A DNA stretch of 56,902 nt from CAYUVA01 sp964448115 [NCBI: uncultured bacterium]. Its GTDB lineage: Bacteria > CAYUVA01. Positions within the stretch are counted from its first letter, which is position 1, and each line of letters begins with the position of its first letter. The stretch lies in NCBI GenBank assembly GCA_964448115.1, contig CAYUVA010000026.1, positions 3,345 to 60,246 on the forward strand, given 5' to 3'. Positions 32,933 to 42,078 of this stretch are shown here, piece by piece. The translations under genes and the position numbers were made by a program. Below the pieces are notes generated by a model that saw only the letters and a program-made list of their open reading frames with translations, had not been told where the DNA came from and searched no databases.

Positions 32933-34258
32933 GTGATCAGCATTGGTATTCGAAGGGAAGATAAGAACCGCTGGGAGAGACGAACTCCCCTGATACCGGA
33001 GCATGTAGGGCAGTTGATCAAACAGCACCATGTAAAAGTTATTGTTCAACCCTCTCCCATTCGTATATATAGCGAGGCGGATTATGTAAAAGCTGGCGCA
33101 CAGATCAGCGAGGATCTCTCAGCGTGCGATATGATCTTTGGGGTCAAGGAGATGCCGGTATCATTCTTTCAGCCTGGAAAGACCTATATTTTCTTTAGCC
33201 ATACGCTCAAGGGGCAAAAGAGTAATATGCCGATGCTTAAAAGATTGCTTGAGCTTGGCTGCAACCTGATAGACTACGAGCGCATCGTCGATGAGGAGAA
33301 TCGAAGGCTGGTGTTTTTCGGAAGGTTCGCCGGCATCGCCGGGATGATCGACTCGCTATGGGCACTATCACAGAGGCTACAATACGAGGGCATAACCGAT
33401 TTTCTCGATGGAATAAAGCCTGCCTATGCATACCGCGATCTCAATGAAACGAAGATGTTTTTACTATCCTTAAGGGGCAGGATTAAAAAGGAGGGCATTC
33501 CAAGGGAGTTAGCGCCTTTCATCGTCGGATTCGCTGGATACGGGAATGTATCCAAGGGCGCGCGGGAGATCTTCGACCTGTTGCCCCATGAGAACCTGGA
33601 GCCGGGCGAGATTCAAAAGGCTTATGAGCATCCGGATCGCTTCAATAATCTGTTCAAGGTAGTCTTTTACGAGAAGGATATGGTAGCGCCGATAAAGCCG
33701 AATGCCCTCTTCGACCTTCACGATTACTATGTCAATCCAGGGCGATATCGCTCATCGTTCAGCCGCTACCTGGAGCATCTATCCATGCTGATCAACTGCA
33801 TCTACTGGGAGCCAAAGTATCCCCGCCTGGTTACCCTTGAAGACCTGCGCAGACTGTATGGGCAAGGAGAGAAGCCCCGTCTGAGGGTGATCGGCGATAT
33901 ATCTTGCGATGTGGAGGGGGCAATAGAGGCGACCCGCTGCGTAACCAGCCCCGATGATCCCATATATGTTTACGATCCTGTTGATGATCGCATCATCTAT
34001 GGAACTGCCGGCAGGGGACCGGTCATACTTGCCGTGGATAACCTGCCCTGCGAGCTACCCGTGGACGCCTCGGTCGAGTTCAGCAATGCGCTGCTTCCAT
34101 TTATGAAAGAGCTTATAGAAGCTGATTTATCCCGTAACTTTGATGAGCTGGAGCTATCCTATCCCATTAGGAGCGCTATTATCGTACACAAAGGGAAGCT
34201 GACCCCTTATTTTAGATATCTACAAAAGTGTGTCCCAGGCAATAAAGCGGAGGCTTAA
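32933..34258 (+). CDS. Lysine-ketoglutarate reductase-type protein (saccharopine-forming)
   Basis: 441 residues. The N-terminus I-G-I-R-R-E-D-K-N-R-W-E-R-R-T-P-L matches the AlaDH/PNT N-terminal domain and the LKR half of the animal and plant bifunctional aminoadipate semialdehyde synthase. G-V-K-E-M and the block F-S-H-T-L-K-G-Q (about residues 88-95) are typical. The region G-F-A-G-Y-G-N-V-S-K-G-A-R-E-I-F is the Rossmann nucleotide motif, and G-D-I-S-C-D-V-E-G-A-I-E appears later. It should condense lysine and 2-oxoglutarate to saccharopine with NAD(P)H. I prefer GTG 32933 (GGAGGG nine bases upstream) over TTG 32930. The partner saccharopine dehydrogenase follows in the same orientation after 171 bp. 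Confidence 0.85.
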   Translation: MISIGIRREDKNRWERRTPLIPEHVGQLIKQHHVKVIVQPSPIRIYSEADYVKAGAQISEDLSACDMIFGVKEMPVSFFQPGKTYIFFSHTLKGQKSNMPMLKRLLELGCNLIDYERIVDEENRRLVFFGRFAGIAGMIDSLWALSQRLQYEGITDFLDGIKPAYAYRDLNETKMFLLSLRGRIKKEGIPRELAPFIVGFAGYGNVSKGAREIFDLLPHENLEPGEIQKAYEHPDRFNNLFKVVFYEKDMVAPIKPNALFDLHDYYVNPGRYRSSFSRYLEHLSMLINCIYWEPKYPRLVTLEDLRRLYGQGEKPRLRVIGDISCDVEGAIEATRCVTSPDDPIYVYDPVDDRIIYGTAGRGPVILAVDNLPCELPVDASVEFSNALLPFMKELIEADLSRNFDELELSYPIRSAIIVHKGKLTPYFRYLQKCVPGNKAEA

Positions 34259-34350
34259 AGGCTTGAGGAAAGAAAGTGTATGCTGCCAAGTGCGAGGGAT
34301 TTTTAGTACCGAGATACAAAGCTGCCAGGTAAAAGAGATTCAACTTGATC

Positions 34351-34390
34351 CTCTTTGTGTTTTTGTGCACTATTTGTGCCTTATTGGTTG
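34351..34390 (+). repeat. Copy of dispersed intergenic repeat (CTCTTTGTGTTTTTGTGCAC)
   Basis: CTCTTTGTGTTTTTGTGCAC followed by TATTTGTGCCTTATTGGTTG, in the gap between the two lysine degradation genes. A diverged member of the family. Confidence 0.45.
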
Positions 34391-34429
34391 TTCAACATTA
34401 TTACATCGAGATAAACCGAGGGTTTAACG

Positions 34430-35767
34430 ATGAGTGAAACGAAGAAAGTACTAGTACTAGGGGCTGGATTAGTGGCAAGACCGCTGGTGCGCTATCTGCT
34501 CGAATTACCGGGCGTATCGGTTACGGTCGCAACCAGGACGCTGTGGAAGGCGGAGAAACTGGTCGAGGGCTATGATAATGGGATCGCACTGACTTTGGAT
34601 CTGAGGGATCCTGCGCAACTGCCGCAGCTTATCGCTACCCATGACCTGGTTATAAGCATGGTGCCCTATACTTACCATGTCCAGGTGGCAAGGGAGTGCA
34701 TAAAGCATCGCAAGAACATGGTGACCACCTCTTATGTCAGCGAACAGATGTGGAGCCTGGATGCGCAAGCAAAGGAGGCGGGTATAATCATCCTGAACGA
34801 GCTGGGGGTTGATCCGGGTATTGACCACATGTCAGCGATGAAGATCATCCACGATGTCGAAGATAAAGGGGGCAAGGTAGTCAGCTTCCGCTCCAACTGC
34901 GGGGGATTGCCTGCTCCAGAAGCGAATACCAATCCTTGGGGATACAAGTTCTCCTGGAGCCCGCGCGGAGTTATCCTCGCAGCCAGAAACGCTGCCAAGT
35001 TCTACGAGGATGGCGAGGTTGTTCAAATACCGGGCGAGGAGCTTTTCAAGCACTACGAGATAGTCGATGTTCCAGGGCTTGGCAAGTTCGAGGGGTACCC
35101 CAACCGTGATGCCACAGGCTACAAGGAGCTTTATGGCTTGAAGTACGCACACACCGTGTATCGAGGTACCCTGCGCAACCTGGGCTGGTGCGATACCTTA
35201 TACAAGGTCTCTAAGCTGGGGCTGCTCGACCTTGAGGAAAGACAAGGGCTTGGAGAGATGAACTGGCGGGAACTCATCAACTCATTATTGCCCGGTGAAC
35301 TTCAGGGTGGAGATACTAAGGCGAACCTTGCAAAACACCTGGCTATCGAGCCTGATTCGGATATCATGCAGCGCTTCGAGTGGCTGGGGCTGCTGAGCGA
35401 TCAGAAGCTACCGGTTGGCGATGGCTCTTTGCTTGATAACTTCGCAGAGCAGATGTTGCAAAAGTGTCCCTACCAGGAGGGGGAGCGAGATATGGTAATC
35501 CTGCAGCACGAGTTCATCGCCGAGTACCCGGATCACAAGCAGAGAATTACCTCCACAATGATAGACTTTGGCATCCCGCACGGCGATTCATCTATGTCCA
35601 GGACGGTTGGCTTGCCCCCTGCAATCGGAGCTAAGCTGATCTTAAACGGTGAGATCGAGCTAAAGGGAGTGCAGATCCCAGTGCACAAGGGGATCTATGA
35701 GCCGGCGCTCAGGGAATTAGCTGAGATGAATATATCGCTGGAGGATAGGTTCGAGAGGATAGATTAG
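34430..35767 (+). CDS. Saccharopine dehydrogenase (glutamate-forming) family protein
   Basis: 445 residues. N-terminal Rossmann fold V-L-V-L-G-A-G-L-V-A-R-P-L-V-R-Y-L, then H-D-L-V-I-S-M-V-P-Y, and the conserved saccharopine dehydrogenase blocks N-E-L-G-V-D-P-G-I-D-H-M-S-A (about residue 127) and S-N-C-G-G-L-P-A-P-E-A. The C-terminal block with P-H-G-D-S-S-M-S-R-T-V-G is also family-typical. It would split saccharopine into glutamate and aminoadipate semialdehyde with NAD+. With the upstream reductase it forms a split version of the bifunctional LKR/SDH found in animals and plants. Alternatively the product is a related dehydrogenase; the paired context argues for lysine catabolism. Confidence 0.9.
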   Translation: MSETKKVLVLGAGLVARPLVRYLLELPGVSVTVATRTLWKAEKLVEGYDNGIALTLDLRDPAQLPQLIATHDLVISMVPYTYHVQVARECIKHRKNMVTTSYVSEQMWSLDAQAKEAGIIILNELGVDPGIDHMSAMKIIHDVEDKGGKVVSFRSNCGGLPAPEANTNPWGYKFSWSPRGVILAARNAAKFYEDGEVVQIPGEELFKHYEIVDVPGLGKFEGYPNRDATGYKELYGLKYAHTVYRGTLRNLGWCDTLYKVSKLGLLDLEERQGLGEMNWRELINSLLPGELQGGDTKANLAKHLAIEPDSDIMQRFEWLGLLSDQKLPVGDGSLLDNFAEQMLQKCPYQEGERDMVILQHEFIAEYPDHKQRITSTMIDFGIPHGDSSMSRTVGLPPAIGAKLILNGEIELKGVQIPVHKGIYEPALRELAEMNISLEDRFERID

Positions 35768-35805
35768 CCCTCATAGCCAAATACCGATCATGCACTTCGC
35801 ACTCT

Positions 35806-35878
35806 TCTCTCTTTGCGTCTTTGGGTGATCAATTCTTTTTTTTTTTTCTGCGTCTATGCGTGAGCGTCTTTGCGTGCT
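35806..35878 (+). repeat. Cluster of dispersed intergenic repeat (TTTGCGTCTTTG)
   Basis: TTCTCTCTTTGCGTCTTTGG near 35803, then GCGTCTATGCGTGAGCGTCT and TTGCGTGCTCCTC, with a T-tract between. Two to three copies of the unit found elsewhere. Confidence 0.5.
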
Positions 35879-36010
35879 CCTCTTTCCTTTCCTCAAGCCT
35901 TTCCAGGCATGAAGGCAGGGAGACATCGCTTGATCTTTACTCTTTCATTAACTATTATATCAACATCTTGTGGCTTTGAAAAAAAATGCGCATTTTGTAG
36001 TATTTGCCTA

Positions 36011-36039
36011 TTTACAAAATAGTAATGGTATATTATATT
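36011..36039 (+). promoter_or_regulatory. Predicted sigma-70-type promoter for smc
   Basis: TTTACA at 36011-36016 and TATATT at 36034-36039, 17 bases apart, about 44 bases before the ATG at 36083. Confidence 0.4.
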
Positions 36040-36082
36040 AAGGATATGGTAATAATAAAAAGAAACCCCTTTGATTGATGGC

Positions 36083-39000
36083 ATGAAGCTCAAGAAGATT
36101 ATCCTGAACGGCTTTAAGTCCTTCTATAATAAGACCGAGATCCAATTCGATTCGGGGATTACCGCCATTGTTGGACCCAACGGTTGCGGAAAGAGCAATG
36201 TTATCGATGCTATTAAGTGGGTGCTCGGTGAGCAGAGCATCAAGTCGCTGCGCGGAAGCAAGATGGAGGATGTTATCTTCAATGGCAGCGAGCTGTATCG
36301 CCCCTTGGGGATGGCAGAGGTAAGCCTGGTCTTGGAAAAGCCACAGACTGATATTGATAACAAATACCTGGATGAGGATGGAGATCTTTTAACGATAACC
36401 AGGCGCGTGTTTCGCAGCGGTGAATCGAACTATTTTCTCAATAACAAGCACTGCCGACTCAAGGACATACAGGAGATCCTGCTCGATACCGGCTTGGGAG
36501 TGCATTCATATTGCATTCTGCAGCAAGGTCGGGTCGATGAGATCATCAATGCCAAGCCAGAGGAAAGAAGGGAGCTTATCGAAGAGGCGGCTGGGGTTAT
36601 GAAATATCGCCTTAAACGAAAGGCTGCCGAGGAGAAGATGAGGCAGACCGAGGAAAACCTGATGCGCATCCAGGACATCTTCGTTGAGGTGAGCAGAACC
36701 AGGAATGCCCTGCAAAGACAAGCAGCGAAGGCTAAAAGATACAAGCAGCTACAACGAGAGGCAAAGCAGCTTGCGCTTAACATCTTTGGATTCAAATACA
36801 AGCAGCTACAGAAAAAGATCACCGAACTGGAAAAAGAGAAGGCTTACTTGGAGGACATTGTAACCAAGATATCGGCAACGGTGGCAGCCTGCGAGGCTGA
36901 GCTTGAGGAAACCAAGATCGCTTGTCTGGAAAAGGATCATCAAATAAAGGAGTTGGAGAGGAGCTTATACCAGAATCAGGGAGAGATAAAGCGACTGGAG
37001 ACTACCAGGGAGATGCTTGGCAGCAAGCTAAGGCAAAATAAATCAGCAATAGTTGACATAGAAAATGACCTTGAAAACTTAAACAGGGAAAAGGCGGAGA
37101 AACAGGCTCAGCTCGCAGATAACAACACGGTGGAACTAAATCTATCCAAAGAGCATGCTATCCTCACCGAGCGCCTGAAAGAGGAAGAAAAAAAGCTGGA
37201 GGGCAAACGAGAGAAATATCGCTCGCTGGATCCTGATATGGAGGGGAAACGAGGCAGAATTATGGATCTTCTCTCCCAGAGCGCTGCCATAAAAAACGAG
37301 TTCAATAATATAAAGATGCGCATCGAGGCAGAGAAAAAGAAGCTCGAAAAACTATCCGATGAGCGATCCACCCTCAAGCAAAGGTTGGAGGATCTTAGGA
37401 TGAGAGGCGAGAAGCTGGAGGACAAGAGAGCTGCCTCAGAGATCTCGATGCTGGAGATAAAAACAGAGGTCGAGTATAACCATGATAAACTCGATAAGCT
37501 AAAGGGGGAAGCCAAACAGCTTGCATCAGCCATCGCCGATGATGCGCAGGATCTTGCAAAGATGCAATCTCGCCTGAACGCCTTGAGCGAGATGGTTCAA
37601 TCCCTCCAGGGATTCTCCGAGGGGGTGCGCAGCTTGATGACCAACAAGGGAGATGCGCCCCAACCTACACCCTGCTTTGCCGGGGTCATCGCAGACCTTA
37701 TCCAGACTGACAAGAGATACGAAGTGGCGATTGAGATGGGTCTTGGGGAGTGCTTCCAGGGGCTAATAACCAGGCAGGCTCAGGATGCGCTTGATGCTGT
37801 CAAGCTGCTTAGAGAAAAAGATCAAGGTAGAGGCAGCTTCATTCCGGCAGATCTTGAATCCAACCCTTCGCTTGCCAGCTTACCGGATCATCCCTCCATA
37901 ATCGGCTTTGCACGCGACCTGGTCAAACCAGAGAACGGCAATGGCGAGCTGCTACGCAACCTGCTGGGCGACCTGGTGGTGGTTGAGGACCTGGCTGGGG
38001 GCTTGGATGCCAGGAAAAAACATCGGCTTGTAGTCCCCATGGTTACCTTGTCCGGCGATCTGATCTCAGCGCAGGGGATCATCACTGGCGGAAGCGTCAG
38101 GCAGCGCGTATCCGGATACCTTGCCCGCAAAAAGGAGATCAATGAACTTACTGATAAGGTATCCTCCGCTGGGATAAAACTTAAACAGTTAAAAGCAAGG
38201 CTCAGCGAAGTGGAGAGCAAGGTGGATAAGACCACCCGGCTCCTTGCCGAGCTTGAGGAAAAGATGCAGCAGGAGGAGAAAGTCCAATCAGACCTGCTTC
38301 GCGAGTACAGTATTTTGGGATCAGAGGAGAAGAACGCCAGGGGAAGGGAAGAGATCATCCAAACCGAGATGCATCAGTGCCATTTTGACATCGATAGCCT
38401 GCAGAGGCGAGCCAAGGAGCTTTCCTTCGAGATGGTAGAGCTGGACACCAGGCGTAATCAGCTCGAGACGGAGCTTAAGGAGCTTAAGGAGCGAAAAAAG
38501 AGGATGAGGCAAGAGCTGGATGCTGATTCAGCGACCTATAATGAGCTTCGGGTCGAGCTTTCGAGCCTTGCAGAACGGCTACGCAGCGCTAAACTCCATC
38601 GCAAAGACCAGCACCAGGCGCTAGAGACCATAAAAAAACGAATAAATCAAGAACTAGACCGCAAAAGTACGCTTGTAAAGGAGAATGAGGATATTGAAAA
38701 ACAATTGGAGAAGCTAAAAAGCTCCATAGCAGCTACCGCTGGCGCCCTGGATAAAGATGCTGTACACCTGGCTAAACTCAAGGATAACCTCGATGAACTA
38801 AACGATAAGCTCCAGAAGGCGGAGGTCAAATCAAAAGAGAAACGAAAGGAGCTAGGGGGATACAATGATCAACTAAATGATATCAATGTTCAACTTGCTG
38901 GTTTGGAGACGCGGATGAACAACGAGTGCGAGTCCTTATGGGAGCGATTTGCTTTATCCCCTCAAGAGGCGCTCATGGAGTTCGATCCCGGCGAGATGAA

Positions 39001-39664
39001 TATTGAGCAGAGTCAACGCGCCCTGCTCGATGTAAGGCAAAGACTCGACAAGATGGGAGATGTGAACCTTAAGGCGATAAACGACTTCGATGAGATCGAC
39101 CAGCGCTTCCAGTTTCTCAAGGAGCAGCAACGGGATCTCCAGGAGTCGCTCTCCAACCTGCGGGCAGCGATCAGAAAGATCGATAATACCTGTCGCCATC
39201 TGTTCAAGGAGGCATTCGACAAGGTGAACGATTACTTCCAGGAGGTGTTCCAGCGCCTGTTCGATGGTGGCAAGGCTAGGATGGCATTGACCGATCCCAC
39301 CGATCTGCTTACTACTGGCATCGAGATCGTAGTCCAGCCGCCGGGCAAGTCGCTGCAAAAGATCTCGCTTTTATCCGGCGGTGAGAAGTCTCTGGTAGCG
39401 ATCTCGCTCATGGTGGCGCTGTTTCTGCACAAGCCAAGCCCGTTTTGCCTGATGGATGAGGTAGATGCAGCCCTCGATGAGGCTAATGTGGGTCGCTTCA
39501 CCGAGCTGCTCAGGGATCTTTCGCAGATCACCCAACTGTGCCTGGTTACCCATAATCTGCATACCATGCGCGATGCCAACACCCTTTATGGGGTTACGAT
39601 GAGCGATGATGGCATTAGCAGCGTGCTCAGCGCATGCATAGATGAACTGGTGGAACAGAAGTGA
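36083..39664 (+). CDS. smc: Chromosome segregation ATPase SMC
   Basis: About 1,193 residues, full length. Walker A G-P-N-G-C-G-K-S-N at residues 31-39; the head then continues with W-V-L-G-E-Q-S and G-S-K-M-E-D-V-I-F-N-G. Two long coiled-coil arms flank a hinge at about 505-670 (A-G-V-I-A-D-L-I, G-L-G-E-C-F-Q-G-L-I, I-S-A-Q-G-I-I-T-G-G-S). The C-terminal head has the ABC signature L-L-S-G-G-E-K-S-L-V-A and Walker B F-C-L-M-D-E-V-D-A-A-L-D-E-A-N. It forms the condensin-like complex with ScpA and ScpB. Start ATG 36083 begins M-K-L-K-K-I-I-L-N-G-F-K-S-F, the usual start; TTG 36071 adds four residues. Neither has a strong ribosome binding site. scpAB are not adjacent. Confidence 0.97.
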   Translation: MKLKKIILNGFKSFYNKTEIQFDSGITAIVGPNGCGKSNVIDAIKWVLGEQSIKSLRGSKMEDVIFNGSELYRPLGMAEVSLVLEKPQTDIDNKYLDEDGDLLTITRRVFRSGESNYFLNNKHCRLKDIQEILLDTGLGVHSYCILQQGRVDEIINAKPEERRELIEEAAGVMKYRLKRKAAEEKMRQTEENLMRIQDIFVEVSRTRNALQRQAAKAKRYKQLQREAKQLALNIFGFKYKQLQKKITELEKEKAYLEDIVTKISATVAACEAELEETKIACLEKDHQIKELERSLYQNQGEIKRLETTREMLGSKLRQNKSAIVDIENDLENLNREKAEKQAQLADNNTVELNLSKEHAILTERLKEEEKKLEGKREKYRSLDPDMEGKRGRIMDLLSQSAAIKNEFNNIKMRIEAEKKKLEKLSDERSTLKQRLEDLRMRGEKLEDKRAASEISMLEIKTEVEYNHDKLDKLKGEAKQLASAIADDAQDLAKMQSRLNALSEMVQSLQGFSEGVRSLMTNKGDAPQPTPCFAGVIADLIQTDKRYEVAIEMGLGECFQGLITRQAQDALDAVKLLREKDQGRGSFIPADLESNPSLASLPDHPSIIGFARDLVKPENGNGELLRNLLGDLVVVEDLAGGLDARKKHRLVVPMVTLSGDLISAQGIITGGSVRQRVSGYLARKKEINELTDKVSSAGIKLKQLKARLSEVESKVDKTTRLLAELEEKMQQEEKVQSDLLREYSILGSEEKNARGREEIIQTEMHQCHFDIDSLQRRAKELSFEMVELDTRRNQLETELKELKERKKRMRQELDADSATYNELRVELSSLAERLRSAKLHRKDQHQALETIKKRINQELDRKSTLVKENEDIEKQLEKLKSSIAATAGALDKDAVHLAKLKDNLDELNDKLQKAEVKSKEKRKELGGYNDQLNDINVQLAGLETRMNNECESLWERFALSPQEALMEFDPGEMNIEQSQRALLDVRQRLDKMGDVNLKAINDFDEIDQRFQFLKEQQRDLQESLSNLRAAIRKIDNTCRHLFKEAFDKVNDYFQEVFQRLFDGGKARMALTDPTDLLTTGIEIVVQPPGKSLQKISLLSGGEKSLVAISLMVALFLHKPSPFCLMDEVDAALDEANVGRFTELLRDLSQITQLCLVTHNLHTMRDANTLYGVTMSDDGISSVLSACIDELVEQK

Positions 39665-39722
39665 TACCTGATATTGAAAAATATCAAGATTACCTTACAA
39701 TCATTAAACTAGTATTTTCCCC

Positions 39723-39751
39723 TTGACAAGCTTAATCAGGATTTTTACAGT
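39723..39751 (+). promoter_or_regulatory. Possible promoter for the secreted propeller-like protein
   Basis: TTGACA at 39723-39728 is followed after 17 bases by TACAGT (39746-39751), a weak -10. A better TATAAT at 39758-39763 has 29-base spacing from TTGACA, so the assignment is uncertain. Confidence 0.3.
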
Positions 39752-39814
39752 AAGCAATATAATGTGATGGGATCACTAATATTACACAATATATTGAATA
39801 GGAGGATGCTGGTG

Positions 39815-41839
39815 ATGCATAAGAACACCCATTCGGTTTACTTGTTAGTAATTATGGCTGGAGCCCTTATTTTATTGGCTCCGCAAGTTGGTTACCCTGT
39901 CGAGTTCGGCAGTGAGCTCCCGGTCAGCAACTGGGGCACCACCCCATGCGCTGCGGTCGATGACCTCGGTTATCTTCATGTAGTCTGGGTCGATTACACG
40001 CTTGGGCTGCATTACAAGAAGTTCAACCTGAACGGCTGGGACGGATATGAGGATCTTGACGCCGAGGAGATTCCAGAGATGGTGCCTGGTGGATCTGCGG
40101 TTGATAGCCGTTTTGCTCCACCAGCCATTGCGGTAGATAAGCAGGGCAATCCGCACATCGTCTGGGGCGGGTATAAGATGCCCGAGGTCGGTCCAATTTA
40201 CTACATCACATACCAGGATGGAGCCTGGGGCGATCCTGAGGTCGCGGTCTGGGGCTGGTGGGACTGGGTATCATTCCCCGATATCGGGATCGATCACAAC
40301 ACGGGCAAGATCTGGGTTGTTGCTGAGGAGGTTACCTTCTTCCCCGCCGGCTCAAATAACCGAATCGTCCTTAAATACAAGGACCCAGAGTCCGGCCAGT
40401 GGCTTCCCAATGAAACTTATGAATGGTCTCCTTACTATTTATCCGATCCCGAAGCAAAGGATCCAAGAAAGTGTAGTCTGGCAGTGAATAAGTTCGGGGA
40501 TGTATTTGTAACCTGGCGCCAAGCGGTCGATGGCGTGCATAACGAGATACACATGAAGGAGGTTACCGCTGAGGGTGAGTTCAAGGACATAGTGATCCCG
40601 GTTCGCTATGGATTATGGGCTGCTGGTGCATACATCGAATCGGATGAAAATGGATATCCACGATTTGCAAATGCTGTCTTCGATGATGAATTCTGGGTTG
40701 GCTTGGTTAACTATAGCCGCTGGGACGGTAATGAGTGGATAAACAATGGGTTGCCTATACCTGGAGAGATATCGACTGATTCGGATAATGTCTTCGTAAA
40801 GATGGCGCTCAATGAGCCGTGGGTATGCATCGCATATACAAATGATCGCCATTTCTTTTACTATTTATCCAACCACGATGATGAGGAATACTTGTGGGAG
40901 GAGTTCCCCTACGAGGGGGACAGCCAGCAAAAAGGGAGACCGTTTCCGGTTGGATACGATGATGGATTCATATTCTTCTGGGACGATACGCGGGGTTATC
41001 TTTACATGCGCGCTATGATGCTCGGCATCGGCAAGAGGAAGCCGCTGATCAGGGCTGCCGGCTATGGAGATACAAGGCTGAGCACCTGCGAGGGGGGGAT
41101 GCTTGTGCTTAACGCCGCCATCGATGACCAGGTGGAACAGGACAATCTCATCGCCAGCGTGGAGATGATGTACAACCATATCCCCATGGATATTTATCTG
41201 CGCGATGATGGACTCGGCGGAGACAGGGCTGGCCAGGACGATGTGTACTCGATTCAACTACCTATAATACCAGGGGCGCCTGCTGGGGATTATCTTATCG
41301 AGCTGATCACATTCACGGATAATGGACAGGCAAGCTCCATCTGGCCTTATCTTACCGTGTGGGGAGACGAACAACAGGGAGCAAACGAGTCAGCCCCATA
41401 CACGATTCCGCCCATAACCCCCTGGTATGCGATGGAAAACGAGCTTATCAATCAGCCGCCGGCGGCTCCAGAGGAGAAAGGTTATAGCAGGTATGACTCC
41501 ACCGCTCCCATAATCGATATGGCGGGGTACGAGGATACCTACATAACCAACCGGGATGGTGGGCTAATCACCATGCGCGCTTATGTAAAAGCGGGCAACT
41601 ATAACGCGCAGGATATCAGCGTCGAGGTTTACTACCAGGGGATGCCGACCGGGATAATGCTAAATTATGTTGGAGTAGATAATACTTACACGAACGGGGA
41701 TTATGTCTATGAAAACTCCACTGAGATAATACCAGGCATACCCCCAGGCGAGTACCTGCTCGAACTTGTAGCCACCAATCCGCAGGGTGAAAAGAGCATC
41801 ACCTGGCCTTATGCAAGGGTATTCTATACCCTGAAATAG
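39815..41839 (+). CDS. Exported beta-propeller-like protein with two copies of the shared module
   Basis: About 674 residues. The signal peptide (Y-L-L-V-I-M-A-G-A-L-I-L-L-A) is followed by about 370 residues in which a motif of the kind D-x-x-G-x-x-H-V-V-W repeats: G-Y-L-H-V-V-W-V-D-Y, G-N-P-H-I-V-W-G-G-Y, G-K-I-W-V-V-A-E-E, D-V-F-V-T-W-R-Q, W-V-C-I-A-Y-T-N-D, G-F-I-F-F-W-D-D. This points to a six- or seven-bladed propeller of the BNR/sialidase-like type; sialidase catalytic residues are not recognisable. Two modules at about 410-517 and 565-674 follow, separated by a Pro/Ala-rich spacer without T-P repeats. They end in I-W-P-Y-L-T-V and T-W-P-Y-A-R-V. ATG 39815 has AGGAGG nine bases upstream; an ATG at 39764 lacks one. 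Its catalytic or binding role is unknown. Confidence 0.75.
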   Translation: MHKNTHSVYLLVIMAGALILLAPQVGYPVEFGSELPVSNWGTTPCAAVDDLGYLHVVWVDYTLGLHYKKFNLNGWDGYEDLDAEEIPEMVPGGSAVDSRFAPPAIAVDKQGNPHIVWGGYKMPEVGPIYYITYQDGAWGDPEVAVWGWWDWVSFPDIGIDHNTGKIWVVAEEVTFFPAGSNNRIVLKYKDPESGQWLPNETYEWSPYYLSDPEAKDPRKCSLAVNKFGDVFVTWRQAVDGVHNEIHMKEVTAEGEFKDIVIPVRYGLWAAGAYIESDENGYPRFANAVFDDEFWVGLVNYSRWDGNEWINNGLPIPGEISTDSDNVFVKMALNEPWVCIAYTNDRHFFYYLSNHDDEEYLWEEFPYEGDSQQKGRPFPVGYDDGFIFFWDDTRGYLYMRAMMLGIGKRKPLIRAAGYGDTRLSTCEGGMLVLNAAIDDQVEQDNLIASVEMMYNHIPMDIYLRDDGLGGDRAGQDDVYSIQLPIIPGAPAGDYLIELITFTDNGQASSIWPYLTVWGDEQQGANESAPYTIPPITPWYAMENELINQPPAAPEEKGYSRYDSTAPIIDMAGYEDTYITNRDGGLITMRAYVKAGNYNAQDISVEVYYQGMPTGIMLNYVGVDNTYTNGDYVYENSTEIIPGIPPGEYLLELVATNPQGEKSITWPYARVFYTLK

Positions 41840-41869
41840 GCTGGCAACTGGCAGTAAGAGCTATTGGAT

Positions 41870-41900
41870 CACCAAGGCGCCAAGGCACGAAGAAATAAAG
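41870..41900 (-). repeat. Copy of dispersed intergenic repeat (CACCAAGGCGCCAAGGCACG)
   Basis: CACCAAGGCGCCAAGGCACG followed by AAGAAATAAAG, the reverse complement of the CTTCGTGCCTTGGCGCCTTGG form. It lies after the propeller-like gene. Confidence 0.5.
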
Positions 41901-42078
41901 ATCTCCTTGAGTGTTTTAGCACCATAGTTGTTTTATGCTCTCATATCAATCTCAATCTGTCGGTTTTGCTTCTTGACAATGCAGTTAATAGTGTGATTAA
42001 AAGGTGATGTTGATTTAACCTTGCATCCAAGCGCTGGAATATGGTGCAGGATAGCATTGTTTAAAAAAAATATAGACC

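Larger units (their letters stand above)
35768..36082. other. Intergenic region upstream of smc
   Basis: 315 bp. The first half is a run of CTTTGCGTCTT-type repeats plus a 13-base T-tract. The second half is AT-rich and carries a predicted promoter for smc (36011-36039). No gene seen. Confidence 0.55.

Noticed and set aside
39665-39700. AT-rich hairpin TGATATT-GAAA-AATATCA after smc
   Set aside because: Only seven A/T-rich pairs and no T-run; too weak for a terminator call.
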